From NCBI GenBank assembly GCA_032622095.1, contig CP136067.1, positions 60,274,893 through 60,338,892 of the forward strand: a stretch of 64,000 nucleotides of DNA, read 5' to 3'. The position numbers were made by a program, and so were the translations under genes. The DNA comes from Siphonodentalium dalli. Taxonomy: Eukaryota; Mollusca; Scaphopoda; Gadilida; Siphonodentaliidae. Within the stretch, counting starts at the first letter, position 1; each line of letters starts with the position of its first letter. This document shows, one piece after another, positions 12,620-23,845 of the stretch. The notes beneath the pieces are model-generated. The model did no database searches. It was given only the letters and a program-made list of their open reading frames with translations, and was not told the DNA's origin.

Positions 12620-13500
12620 CAGACACTGTAGTTCATTTTCAATTTCGGGTACACCCGCGAATGCAAATTATTCATTTACCGTAAAATGACCCATATATTT
12701 AAGATCGATATTTTCTTATATAATGCGATAATCAACCGGGACATTTTTTCGTTACTATTTTAAGAATGTTTTATGTAGTTATCACATATTACGCTCCGAA
12801 CGAACGCAAGCGGTAAAATTTATCAAATTGATTGTACGTATATATTATACCAGAATATTCGAAATAAAATCAATATTAACTGATAGAAGCGTTTCCAAAC
12901 AGGGGTCTTCGGTTCATATTTATTATTTTGTACCATATGGAATGCATGCACACTATAATAAAAAAAATCCCAATTAAAACCAAATACCAACCTAGAACCA
13001 ATGAGTTTTGTTCCACTCTTCCTTGGTTCCATGCTAAGTTTGGTTTCTCATAGAACCAAATAAGATCGATTCGAATAGTTTGTGTTGGAAGACGACCTAG
13101 CTTAAATGTCCTAGCCTAAACGTCAACAACATGTCCACGCTTAAATTTGCATATATGGAATTAAGATGATTTAGGGAAGTCTATATCAAGCGTCATTCCT
13201 TTGAAATAATAATAATGCAATAAGCATGGACTATTTTCACTTCGTAGTTAGACTATAATCATTGAATTGCTAGCGGGGGGTAACTCTATTTCATCACCAC
13301 AAATAGGAGAAACAATTAAAGTACAGAACAATAACTTTGTAAATATAATTCGACATTTCCTTCAGACATCAGAACGTTTTCGGTGTCTATTCGGCGACCA
13401 ACATCGTGTGATATAAATTTTAAACATATTATAACGTTATTTACGAACCTATAATAGAACATTCCGAAACCATGCGTGCACGCGCACAACACATCAAACG
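12620..13500. other. Noncoding, with GGTTC/GAACC words
   Basis: No gene is supported. Several GAACC/GGTTC words occur at 12895-13060, related to the denser cluster downstream. Confidence 0.5.
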
Positions 13501-13619
13501 TGCTTATAATTGTAGCATATTATAGTATCGATCAACAGACATGTGAGGACCACTCGGTCCTTCCGAAAATTCCCCACATACTAATTCACATGTTTGAATA
13601 TTATTTCCACAGCACTCAA

Positions 13620-13960
13620 TATTTTTTTCTAGAAGGCATTTAGTGAACCAAATGGGGAACCCAAAGAACGATGTGGTCCCGATTTCTGGTTCTTTAAAGG
13701 AGCTCAGATTGGTTCTCGGGACCCTCAGGACAAAATATATCATAAACAAGTAATTTGGTTCCATGTGGAATTTTGTTTTTATTTTGTATGTTTGGTACTT
13801 CATTTGGTTCTTTTTGCTTGTTCTTCGCGCGTATTTTGGTTCTTCGCGATGAACCAAAATATGTAGCTATATATATGTTGGGACAGTTGGGTTCTTCGTT
13901 CGGTTCTCCTATTGGGACAAACCTGGAAACCAGTTTTGGTTCTCCGGAGAACCAAATTTT
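13620..13960. repeat. Cluster of GGTTCT/AGAACC words with a 22 bp perfect palindrome
   Basis: More than ten GGTTC or GAACC words fall within about 340 bp in both orientations. It ends in a 22 bp perfect palindrome at 13935-13956 centred on CTCCGGAG. It may be an internally repetitive MITE or a binding-site cluster. Confidence 0.6.
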
Positions 13961-14499
13961 CTATGTGTGCAGGAAACGATAAAACTTGTTATAGGAAGAG
14001 ATAGACCATCTTTAAAATTAACTCGCGCAGCTACATAATTAAAGGCCCATATAGTTAGGCTACTTGAGACACATGGTGACACAATTAAAGCTATATATAG
14101 GCCCGACATATAGCATATACACAGCATGATATGTTTATAGCCGACATATAGTCTACTCCAGAACAGGCCGCCCGATAATAGTGCACGAATCAGAGAGAAA
14201 TGGGTCAACTCTATGTAGGTCTACCCTTGCGATTTGTCAATTTAATTCGCAAACCGTTTGCCGTACATGAACATAATTATACCATACAGCTATGAACGGG
14301 CTAAGTATGTCAAGCATATAACACGTCGAGCAATACAGCTAGACTGTGACTGGTGTAATCTTATGTAACTTGTAAGCTATCGACATGCAGTCCGTCCAGT
14401 ATTAAGCCCATATAATATGTAGGTCTCCATATGCACATCACCGACATTCTGTATTACCAATAAGCAGGACATGCATGTCGCTGTGCAATTTCGGGTCAG

Positions 14500-14815
14500 G
14501 TCAAAAGTTTGAAATCAGCCAGGCGTTCATTGTCAACGCCATCAATACCGGTGGTGTCGGCCTTTACTGGTGCTGTGTATGTTGATTCAACGAGATCAGT
14601 GACCCATGCAAGAACGCGGCTTATGCTCGTCGAGATAGCGAATACGTCCCGCGCGCCGCGTAGTTACCTGCCCATTGCAGTTCACTCGTGACACGATAAA
14701 AATAAACTTCCCCCAAGCTGTGCTCGTGACTTGAGAGCCCGTGACGTCACGTATGCGAGATCAAACGTGTACCCATTTCAGAGAGGTCAACCCGAGTTTG
14801 TGAATTTTTACGGTA
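14500..14815 (+). promoter_or_regulatory. Candidate CpG-rich promoter / first noncoding exon
   Basis: This stretch is CpG-richer than its surroundings (for example 'cccgcgcgccgcg' at about 14648). It carries a perfect CRE, TGACGTCA (14742-14749), and is followed by a donor-like ACG|GTAAAT at 14813. The BTB gene needs an upstream UTR exon because its start exon begins at a splice acceptor. The link is inference; the true promoter may be elsewhere. Confidence 0.25.
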
Positions 14816-15638
14816 AATAATTTTCGTTTTAACTTGCGATCGGTGTGAAATTGTGTTCCAATATCCAGATAAGTATTGTGTACGCACATCAGGTTGATAA
14901 TTTTGCAATGATATAGGGTAATTTCGTTGTTTTGTTAGCCTGATTTGGATATAAATAACGGGCACCTGTTTGTCGTTCAGTGGGCGGTTCTTAGGGCATA
15001 TTTACACGTTCGCATTTTAGTGACAACAGCGTTTCTTTTCGAACTAGGTTGATTTAGTAATTGATGTCTTTAGTGATATTAAACATTTGCAGACTAGAAA
15101 ATTAGATGTTTGTGCAGAGATTTGAAATTGAATATGTTTAATTTTGCTAACTTTGTTAAATTTTATATAATAATTTAAATACATATGTATTTGTGCATAT
15201 AAAGAACTTTTTATAGATAGGGTTTTTTTTTTTTAAATTTCAGATGTTTATACAGAGACTTGAAATTTAATCAGTTTTAATGGCTACCAATATTTATTGC
15301 ATTTATTTAACATTTAATTTAATTCATACACAGCATATGTGGGCCTATGTATATCGATACATGGCCATTTCGATAAGAAATGTGAATTTGTTCACGCTCA
15401 CTGAAGCAAGCACATTTGAAGCAAATGAACACTAATACTGAGTCCGTGCCTTCATAAATATATATATATATTATATTTACATATAGAGAACAATTGTTGC
15501 ATGAATTTTTTTTATAAGTACTTGTATCTAATAGTACTTTAGTATATGATAGTATATTAGTATAATATGTAATTATTATTATGTATAATGCTAAATGCTT
15601 ATGGACATATGATATATGTTGTGTCACTTAACATGCAC
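14816..15638. other. Noncoding, very AT-rich
   Basis: No supported features other than TA-rich simple sequence (about 15458-15475). Confidence 0.5.
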
Positions 15639-15899
15639 ATCCTGAATTCAACTATAATAGTTAAATATAACTTCTAGTTTAATATGGCTATAGCCAATTC
15701 ACAAATTAGATAACAGAGGCATTATAAACTAAGATCAAATAATATCATTATAGTTGAAAAATTATGTTTTGAGTTAAAGCAGTCATGTGCAACATATGTT
15801 GCACAACAAAACTTTAATATCTGGATCGTGGAGAATATATTATTTTTGTATATAGACATATTCAACTATAATAGTTAATATAAGAGTTGAATTCAGGAT
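15639..15899. mobile_element. Small MITE with ATCCTGAATTCAACT ends
   Basis: ATCCTGAATTCAACT at the left recurs inverted at the right (AGTTGAATTCAGGAT), 261 bp apart. 'caactataatagtta' is present near both ends. No clear target duplication was found. Confidence 0.65.
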
Positions 15900-16259
15900 A
15901 TGCCAGACCTGATTAATGTTTCACTGTCAATTTCAGTGTCATTCAGATTTGAGATGTAATTATCTACACATTTAATAATAATATTATTTAATAAATTCAG
16001 AATATTTTTACATGGTCTACAATTTAAAAAGTAAAACTAAAAAAAAAGTTATATAAATATGTTTAAATGGTTAACCTGGTTAAATTAATTTTTTTACATA
16101 CACATATAAGCAGGACTTTAATTTCGAAACAATTTTCAATTTGGCAGTATATCCATTAATAATATTATAGGGCTGCAGGGGTTATCAAAAATGTCTAAAA
16201 AAATCATTGAAAGGTGCATTATTTGTGAACCCACATACGTTGGTATTACTACAATATTT
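15900..16259. other. Noncoding, nothing recognised
   Basis: AT-rich spacer before the tandem-repeat element. Confidence 0.5.
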
Positions 16260-18125
16260 GTCCCCCGACGTTTCCGTCGGAGGACTATAGAAATGACCCT
16301 CGTCCGTCCGTGCGTCCGTCTGTCCGTCCGTGTGTCCGTCCGTCCGTGCGTCCGAGATTGGGTACCTTCATGGTGTAATCAACTCCTACAGTTTTAAACG
16401 TAGAGATTTGAAACTCTGGGATATTGTTCCTAACATGTTGGTGATTTGCAACATCTATATAGCTAATCAAAAATATAATATTTTCCATATTTTTGGGGGG
16501 GTTTTCGACTTAGAAAATTTGGAACATTTTTGCCTTTTGGATGAGATTGGGTACCTTCATGGTGTAATCAACTTCTCCTACAGTTTTAAATATAGAGATT
16601 TGAAACTCTGGGATATTGTTCCTAACATGTTGGTGATTTGCAACATCTATATAGCTAATAAAAAATATAATTTTTTCCATATTTTCGGGGGGTTTTTCGA
16701 CTTAGAAAATTTGGAACATTTTTGCCTTTTGGGTGAGATTGGGTACCTTCATGGTGTAATCAACTTCTCCTACAGTTTTAAATGTAGAGATTTGAAACTC
16801 TGGGATATTGTTCCTAACATGTTGGTGATTTGCAACATCTATATAGCTAATAAAAAATATCATTTTTTCCATATTTTCGGGGGGTTTTCGACTTAGAAAA
16901 TTTGGAACATTTTTGCCTTTTGGATGAGATTGGGTACCTTCATGGTGTAATCAACTCCTCCTACAGTTTTAAACGTAGAGATTTGAAACTCTGGGATATT
17001 GTTCCTAACATGTTGGTGATTTGCAACATCTATATAGCTAATCAAAAATATAATTTTTTCCATATTTTTGGGGGGGTTTTCGACTTAGAAAATTTGGAAC
17101 ATTTTTGCCTTTTGGATGAGATTGGGTACCTTCATGGTGTAATCAACTTCTCCTACAGTTTTAAATGTAGAGATTTGAAACTCTGGGATATTGTTCCTAA
17201 CATGTTGGTGATTTGCAACATCTATATAGCTAATAAAAAATATCATTTTTTCCATATTTTCGGGGGGTTTTTCGACTTAGAAAATTTGGAACATTTTTGC
17301 CTTTTGGATGAGATTGGGTACCTTCATGGTGTAATCAACTTCTCCTACAGTTTTAAATGTAGAGATTTGAAACTCTGGGATATTGTTCCTAACATGTTGG
17401 TGATTTGCAACATCTATATAGCTAATAAAAAATATCATTTTTTCCATATTTTCGGGGGGTTTTCGACTTAGAAAATTTGGAACATTTTTGCCTTTTGGAT
17501 GAGATTGGGTACCTTCATGGTGTAATCAACTCCTCCTACAGTTTTAAACGTAGAGATTTGAAACTCTGGGATATTGTTCCTAACATGTTGGTGATTTGCA
17601 ACATCTATATAGCTAATCAAAAATATAATTTTTTCCATATTTTTGGGGGGGTTTTCGACTTAGAAAATTTGGAACATTTTTGCCTTTTGGATGAGATTGG
17701 GTACCTTCATGGTGTAATCAACTTCTCCTACAGTTTTAAATGTAGAGATTTGAAACTCTGGGATATTGTTCCTAACATGTTGGTGATTTGCAACATCTAT
17801 ATAGCTAATAAAAAATATCATTTTTTCCATATTTTCGGGGGGTTTTTCGACTTAGAAAATTTGGAACATTTTTGCCTTTTGGATGAGATTGGGTACCTTC
17901 ATGGTGTAATCAACTTCTCCTACAGTTTTAAATGTAGAGATTTGAAACTCTGGGATATTGTTCCTAACATGTTGGTGATTTGCAACATCTATATAGCTAA
18001 TATTTTTTTTATGGAGTTATTAACCCTTTTCGACTTAGAAAATTTCAACATTTTATAAAATTTCTTTAACAAAGCGGCATCGACTTGCCATGTTGTCGGG
18101 GGACACTGTGGTCTGCTGACCTTTT
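16260..18125 (+). mobile_element. HINE-type (Helentron-like, non-autonomous) element with 9 tandem ~191 bp units
   Basis: The 5' end is a hairpin GTCCCCCGACG-TTTC-CGTCGGAGGAC followed by CTATAG and a TCCG-type microsatellite (16296-16353). Nine tandem units begin at 16354, 16543, 16735, 16926, 17118, 17310, 17501, 17693 and 17885. The 3' end has the subterminal inverse GTCGGGGGAC (18095-18104) and a terminal hairpin GGTC-TGCT-GACC (18110-18121). Subterminal inverted repeats, a 3' hairpin and a tandem-repeat core are known traits of mollusc Helentron-associated elements. A truncated relative is at 47029. The three roughly 190-codon frames across the array are repeat artefacts. Confidence 0.8.
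16354..18060 (+). repeat. Tandem array, unit about 191-192 bp, 3-unit higher order of 575 bp
   Basis: Units are nearly identical. Groups of three recur with a 575 bp period (16926 to 17501). The last unit keeps a different tail ('ttatggagttattaaccc'), like the copies at 47.2-47.8 kb, so the inner units carry a newer homogenised tail. Confidence 0.9.
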
Positions 18126-18372
18126 ATTATTAGTTGTGATGGCAATAATGGCTGGATTACCCAATACCAAGGTTTCCACTAGAGTATACATGTAGATCAT
18201 GCAATGAATCTCTACTCTGGCTGCATGCCATATGAGATCATATTTCACAACTTCAAAACCTTGTAATTTTTTTGATGTTCTGACCTGTTCTGATGGAGAA
18301 CTTTATAACTTTGTCAAACAAACGATGCAGGGAATAAACTTCTTTGCTACTGCCTGTAATACCTGTTCTTTA
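18126..18372. other. Noncoding, nothing recognised
   Basis: No gene is supported. Confidence 0.5.
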
Positions 18373-18822
18373 TTAAAGGTACTCAATCTGATTCAATGGT
18401 CCCCATATCATCCGATTCCAACAACAACATTTTTTTGAAATGCCGCTTCAGCTATCAGAATCGAGTAATTGCCCAAAAATAATGCTAACCACAGGCAACT
18501 ATGGTATAAAATAGCCCAAAACCTATTTTTTATCAACATTTTGTTCAAGGAAATTTTGCCTGTTTGTCAAATATCTGACACAAAAAAGCCACTTGATTTT
18601 AGAGTTGTCCGTTTTCATCCGCAATTTGGTCAGAGACCATATGGACTGTATACTGGGCCACTTAAAATTATCGGTGGTGAAAAATAATAGATTTCAAACA
18701 TTGATTATTTTGTTCACTCTGAGCTTTGATGGGTGGGTTCCTCAACTCGAATCAAATATTTTTTACCCCTGAAGCCAGGGAAATAGTAGTTTGATGGCAT
18801 TAATTCTGATTATGCATCTTTA
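18373..18822. mobile_element. Non-autonomous element, TTAAAG(G/A)TACTCAAT ends, copy 1
   Basis: It starts TTAAAGGTACTCAATCTGA and ends TGATTATGCATCTTTAG, an imperfect inverse. Internal landmarks are 'gattccaacaacaaca' and 'gagctttgatgggtggg'. Other copies are at 55657-56102 and, rearranged, at 59579-60025. Confidence 0.7.
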
Positions 18823-19933
18823 GTCAATTTCACAGTAGGGACTGGTAGTCTCGAGATTGCGTAATTTAAGCGACTTTTATTAATGAATTACCCGGGAGAA
18901 ATTCCATGATTGTAAGTGACGCAAAGCAAAACTGGCTCACAAAAGTTGCCTAAATCATGGAATCTCGACCTGAGACTTTCAATTACTGTGAAAATAGAAA
19001 TACATTATTAAGGAACAGGTATTTACTAAGAAATATATTACCTATGTTGTTTATTCAATGTTATAAAGTTCCCTGTCAGAACATCAAAAACTTCCCAGGT
19101 TTTGAATTGGTGGAGTATGATCTCTATGGGCATAGCCAGAGAAGAGATTAATGACATCTATCGCTAGGGTGGCAATGAATGTGTCCCTTTTAGTAGGGTT
19201 TCCATGAGGGCTTGGGGGACACATATAGCTGCTGGGGAAATTCTCAGTCCATCAACAAACTGTATGATCTATTAGTATTTACCGATAGTAGAAATTAAAA
19301 ACACGAGTTCCTAATGTCTATGATAATATAAGTAGATAAGTTAAGGAATCGTAATTGTGTTTTATTTTTTAACAATTTGAAGGGTTATTAAACTTAAAGT
19401 AATGTAAGGGTGTGGTCATTTAGCTCTGCATATAACAAGATAACCATTGATACCATAAATTTTATGAAGTGTACCGACAATTTTATGTATCGCCACCAAC
19501 AAGGGTGGAGAAAGTATCTCCGTCTTGACTAATATTACATTCAAGAAAACATGTTATACTATGAACCATTCCTGATACCCTTCAGTGGGTATTATCTGGA
19601 CCTCGTCTACATAATCATATTAAAATAAGAACCATGCAGTCAGAACAGTGTGTTCTTTGACAATGTTTATTACCAGGCAGAATAAACCACGTGGCTTTTA
19701 GCGATGTCTGGCGAAGAAACCTCTTCGTCTGACTCCGATTCCGACAATTTCCAACATTTGAATAACTTGTCATATCATGTCCTATGACTGTCACGTTATT
19801 GCCTAGAGAAATGCATGGTGACACCAAAGTGTTAGCAACTAACTCTCCGAATTATCGATTGGAAGTACCCTCTCGTTGACAATTTAATTTTGTGTCTGTT
19901 TATTTTGGATGTTACAGGGTGTAAACATCTTAT
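18823..19933. other. Noncoding, nothing recognised
   Basis: No supported gene. Short frames here lack codon or domain signals. Confidence 0.5.
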
Positions 19934-21790
19934 TTAACCCTTTCAGTGCCAGGGGCCGATCTCATCGGCCCTAATTTACGGTCTGTAAAATCGGCCCTTT
20001 TATTTTTTTTTGGGGTTGAATTTTTTTTGGGTATGCTTAAGCATGCTATAGCGAATTTAAAAACAAACTGGTTAAAACCTTAGGGGCATGTTATTATATA
20101 ACTCAAAACTATCACCAAGTATTCATAGTAATAATTTTGATGCCTATGAAAAAATGTAAGACAAGTTTGTTAAAGAATATAAAGTTAAAGTCTGTTAAAG
20201 TCTGTTAAAGAATATAAGGCCTAAACAAAAAATACGTTTGTTTCCGCTAACCCGACCGACCCTATTTTAAACCGCCGACCCTAAACTTTTTATTGCCATT
20301 GCAAAAAACAAAAAAATTGGACCAAAAAAAAAAAACAAACAAACAAACAAATGTGATTTAAATTATTTTTTTTTTTTTAATTTAGGTCCCAATTCATATC
20401 ATAACAAGATGCAAAACATTTATATATTTATATATATTGACATAAGAAATTTAAGTTTACAAAAAGATTTAAGTTTAACAGTTGGAATCATACTGTAAAG
20501 TATGTTTGGCTTTATCTAGCTTTCATCTGTGAAAACTTCAAATAATTTGAGTTCAGGTACGGTATGTTATCATTCAGCGTTCAGACTTCAGTATTTCAAT
20601 TAATTACAGCACAGGAACATTAACAATTTGATCAAATCAACCTGGTTATCAAGTGGGATCTCATAATACCAAATGAAAAATTAACATAGAGATTAGTACC
20701 ATATATAGTCATTACTATCTTAATACATGTACATTGTTTCTGTACTACATGTACATGTAGGATTTCTGTATTACATGTACATGTAGTATATTATGTACGG
20801 TATGTGTCTCACTTGAATTTTATAAAATAGCCTATTTATGAATTAGAGTGATGATGGCAAGTCTAATTTCAAGCAGGATAAGGCTTCCGATAAGCATAAT
20901 CCATAGAACCAAAAGATATCTGACAATAACTTATAAGCATTTCCAATCCATACATATATAAAAAGTTCCAAAGTTATGCTTGAGAAACTTGATAATATTG
21001 ACCTCTCGGTAAAATTCAAAATACTGACTCAAAGAGCCTTAGATTAGATCTAAATGCAATGGATTTTCAGAATTTTTCCAGGGGAAGAACCCCCACCATC
21101 ATCAGGGGGTCACCCTTCCCAAACATTCCTCCGATCAGGCCTTCAGGTTATGCCTTCGGCATATCATTGCCCAAAAACAGGTGTCACCAAAAAATACCTA
21201 GATCCTTCACTGAATGCGGAGAAGGTGGTGTTGTGAAGCCATCCTTAAGAGATCGGTACAAGACGGTCACTCCAATATGTGTACAGGGCAGTGGTGCTGG
21301 ACTGACTCCAGTTGTCGCCAGACCATATAGGAAATATTAGGATTATCAAAGACTATCTTAGTATATAGACTAGTATATATGTAAATATTAAAGCATATGT
21401 AAGATTGAATTGGAGTTTCTAGTTCCTCTGTCATCTGGGTTAACCTGATTGGGGCTAAGAGTGCATAGTTTGGGTTATTGACAAGTATTATACAGTTATT
21501 TTAAAAGATTACTGAAAAAAAAAAAGTTAACAAAAAAAAAAAAGTTAAGCCTACCTACCTACCCTAATTTTTTTTAGCTCGTTAGCGGAAACAAAGGTAT
21601 TATTTGTTTAGGCCTAAGAAAAAATTATTAAAATTGTAAAAAATAATGACAAATGATGAAAATTTGTTAGGCCAATGCATTCTCTTATATATGCGAGGCG
21701 ACCTATGGTCGACTCGCATATATAAGAGAATGCATTGGCACAGGGTATATGGGTTGATACAAAAATCTGACCTGGCACTGAAAGGGTTAA
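19934..21790. mobile_element. TTAA-type element, 19 bp perfect TIRs, with nested insertions
   Basis: The termini TTAACCCTTTCAGTGCCAG and its exact inverse (21772-21790) have TTAA at both outer edges, as in piggyBac-like elements. A GGGCCGAT/ATCGGCCC hairpin lies just inside the left end. The right part (21668-21742) carries the same palindromic core as the 358/5042/5931 MITEs. A second element is nested at 20217-21615. There is no transposase frame. Confidence 0.8.
20217..21615. mobile_element. Nested element with about 35 bp TIRs (AGGCCTAAACAAA...)
   Basis: It begins AGGCCTAAACAAAAAATAC with GTTTCCGCTAAC further in, and ends with the inverse (21580-21615) with few mismatches. A-rich runs and ACC(GA/TA)CC words sit inside both ends. 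It contains ACATGTAC palindromes (20728-20784) and an inverted relative of 4915-5046 at 21061-21210. Confidence 0.75.
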
Positions 21791-21827
21791 TGCACTTTAT
21801 TATACCAGTTTAGTGTTAAACTTTCTA

Positions 21828-22215
21828 TTATACCCCCATCCAAAAATATGGGGGCTAAACTGGATTACATGCGTCTGTCCATCTGTCGTCTGCTCATTCA
21901 TATATCTCAACCATGGGTTATCGGATATGGATGAAATTTGGTATACAAGTTTGGCATAATGAGGGCTTTCAAAAGAGGGTTCTTTGACATTGTTCACATT
22001 TTCCGTTCAAGAGTTATCCCTCTTTGTTTATCTGAAAATGCTGGATTTCTGTCTGTCCACTCATATATCTCAATCACGGGTTATCGGATCTTGGTGAAAT
22101 TTGGTGTGCAGGTTTGGCATCAGGAGGGGTTCATTGACGTTGTTCACATTTTCCATTCAAGAGTTATCCCTTTTTCATTATCTGAAAATATTGGACTTCC
22201 CTCCGTCGTTCGTTA
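21828..22215 (+). mobile_element. HINE-like element, TACCCCCAT hairpin family, 2 core units
   Basis: A hairpin CCCCCATCCAAAAATATGGGGG-like start is followed by a CTGTCC/TCGTC microsatellite. Two core units follow, 163 bp apart ('tcatatatctcaa' at 21898 and 22061). The 3' terminus is not seen, so it is probably truncated. Confidence 0.6.
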
Positions 22216-22246
22216 GAATTATCAAGTAATTTGTCGTTAATCACAT

Positions 22247-22640
22247 TTTTATGTGTACCCATACCATAGTATGGTACACATAGTGTCGACATCTGGATTG
22301 ACCACTTGTCACATCTGTCCCTCCTGTCCCTCAACTTTACGCATGGTGCGATAACTCAAACATATTCTATCTGATTGGAACCAAATTTGATATATGAGTT
22401 TCTCAGCCAAAAATACAGATTAGATTCGAATATGGGTTTGATCAGAGTTTTTTTTTTTTACGGAGTTATGACCCTTTTTCGACAGAATTCACGAATTCTG
22501 CGTAACTTGTACATGTCTTATCTGATCGGAACCAAATTTAGTATGTGATTTTCTCAGCCCAAGTTCCAATATGGGTTTGATCTGTTTTATTTTAAAGGAG
22601 ATATGGCCCTTTTTCGGAAAAAGATTTGAATTTTTGTTTA
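22247..22640 (+). mobile_element. HINE-like element, ACCATAGTATGGT hairpin family, copy 1
   Basis: CCATACCATAGTATGGTACAC hairpin, then about 150 bp core units ('ctgatcggaaccaaattt'-type words near 22370 and 22522). Relatives lie at 43600-43745 and 53003-53240. Confidence 0.6.
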
Positions 22641-22849
22641 TTTAAATTATTTAAAAAAACATATCTTCAATGAAATTACTGATACTCATTTAAACATTTT
22701 CTTGAGAACCTCCAAGCTGATTAATCTGACATGTTGTGATAGTGGGTGGTAGGTATTCGTTAAAATGTGACCGACCTGTCAAAAAGAACCAGAGCTTGTG
22801 TCACACTTTCCAAGTGGCCTTCCCATGGGGGAAGTCCCACCTTCTATCC

Positions 22850-22918
22850 ACCCCTCCTCCCCTACCCTCCCCTGCTCCTCCCTACCCTTCTCCCTCCCCT
22901 ACCCCCACTGCAAATCCT
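22850..22918. repeat. Polypyrimidine C-rich tract
   Basis: About 65 bp almost wholly C/T with many CCC runs. The minus strand could form G-quadruplex-like structure. Low-complexity frames here are not genes. Confidence 0.75.
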
Positions 22919-22937
22919 GGTCAAAGTTATACTGTAT

Positions 22938-23837
22938 TAGTGTTGAAACGATTAGCGATTTTAAGGAATCGACTAGTCGCCAGAGGTAATCGACTACTAG
23001 TCGACTAGTCGGATCCCTTCTAAGAGTTCCCGTTTCTATGCCCATATGACCTATAAAATGGGCCATGTGGCATCGAAGTTTTGAGTATCCAACTCTTCGT
23101 TTCAGAACGTTTAAACGGAAAGCTCGTGAACTATATAATCTCCCGTTTTGCCCGCGAGTCTCCCAATTTGATGTCTTATAAATTTTAAGGCTCTCCTGCA
23201 ACCTCCATATAATCTCACGGTTTGGGGAATGCAGGTAATAAAAACATTTTATTTAAATAAAATTGTCGTTGGTAACCAGGAAATAAATAGGCAAGTCTCG
23301 TTCGTAAGTCTCGCTAACGAGATGTCAGTGTGTTCTGTTGTCTCTCTGAATAGGCGCCTCATGTCGCGGGGGAGGGGGGCTATTAGAATCTATACGAATT
23401 ATGTTTCATATATCATTGAAGCCATTTTGTTACATCATTACTCTAGTATTACACGTGCCACAGTGAGAAGTTATCACTGGTCAATTGCGTCACATCGAAC
23501 TAGACAGTGTTCAGTCGGCAGCGACACTTCATGTCTTTGATGATCAACATAAAATAAACCGCGCCTACACGTGCATACATTGGGTTCAGTTCAGGTCATG
23601 GAGTTCAATGCCCGTGCATGACTGATGTCAGTGGCATCGTTAAAGGAACAATGCAATAAGGCTTTTAGAAGTTAATATGTGTTAACTGTTACGTGATAAT
23701 ATGGCCGTGCAATGGCACTGCTGCCATGATAGCACATAGGTAGTGCTTTTTCCCGACTAATCGACTAGCAGGTTTCGGGATCAACTAATTTAATAATCGC
23801 GTCAACTTCGACTAGTCGATTAATCGTTTCAACACTA
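22938..23837. mobile_element. 900 bp hAT-like non-autonomous element with 8 bp target duplication
   Basis: The ends TAGTGTTGAAACGATTA and CGTTTCAACACTA are inverted. They are flanked by a perfect 8 bp duplication TACTGTAT (22930-22937 and 23838-23845). Subterminal CGACTAGTCG words recur in both orientations. An 8 bp duplication and short TIRs fit the hAT superfamily. No transposase domain was recognised inside. Confidence 0.88.
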
Positions 23838-23845
23838 TACTGTAT

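Noticed and set aside
16330-18058. Three ~190-residue frames with a 64-residue repeat
   Set aside because: They lie wholly inside a transposon tandem array. Every third unit breaks the frame and DNA is conserved equally at all codon positions.
22736-23008. Proline/serine-rich frame
   Set aside because: Low-complexity translation of a C-rich tract next to a hAT-like element.
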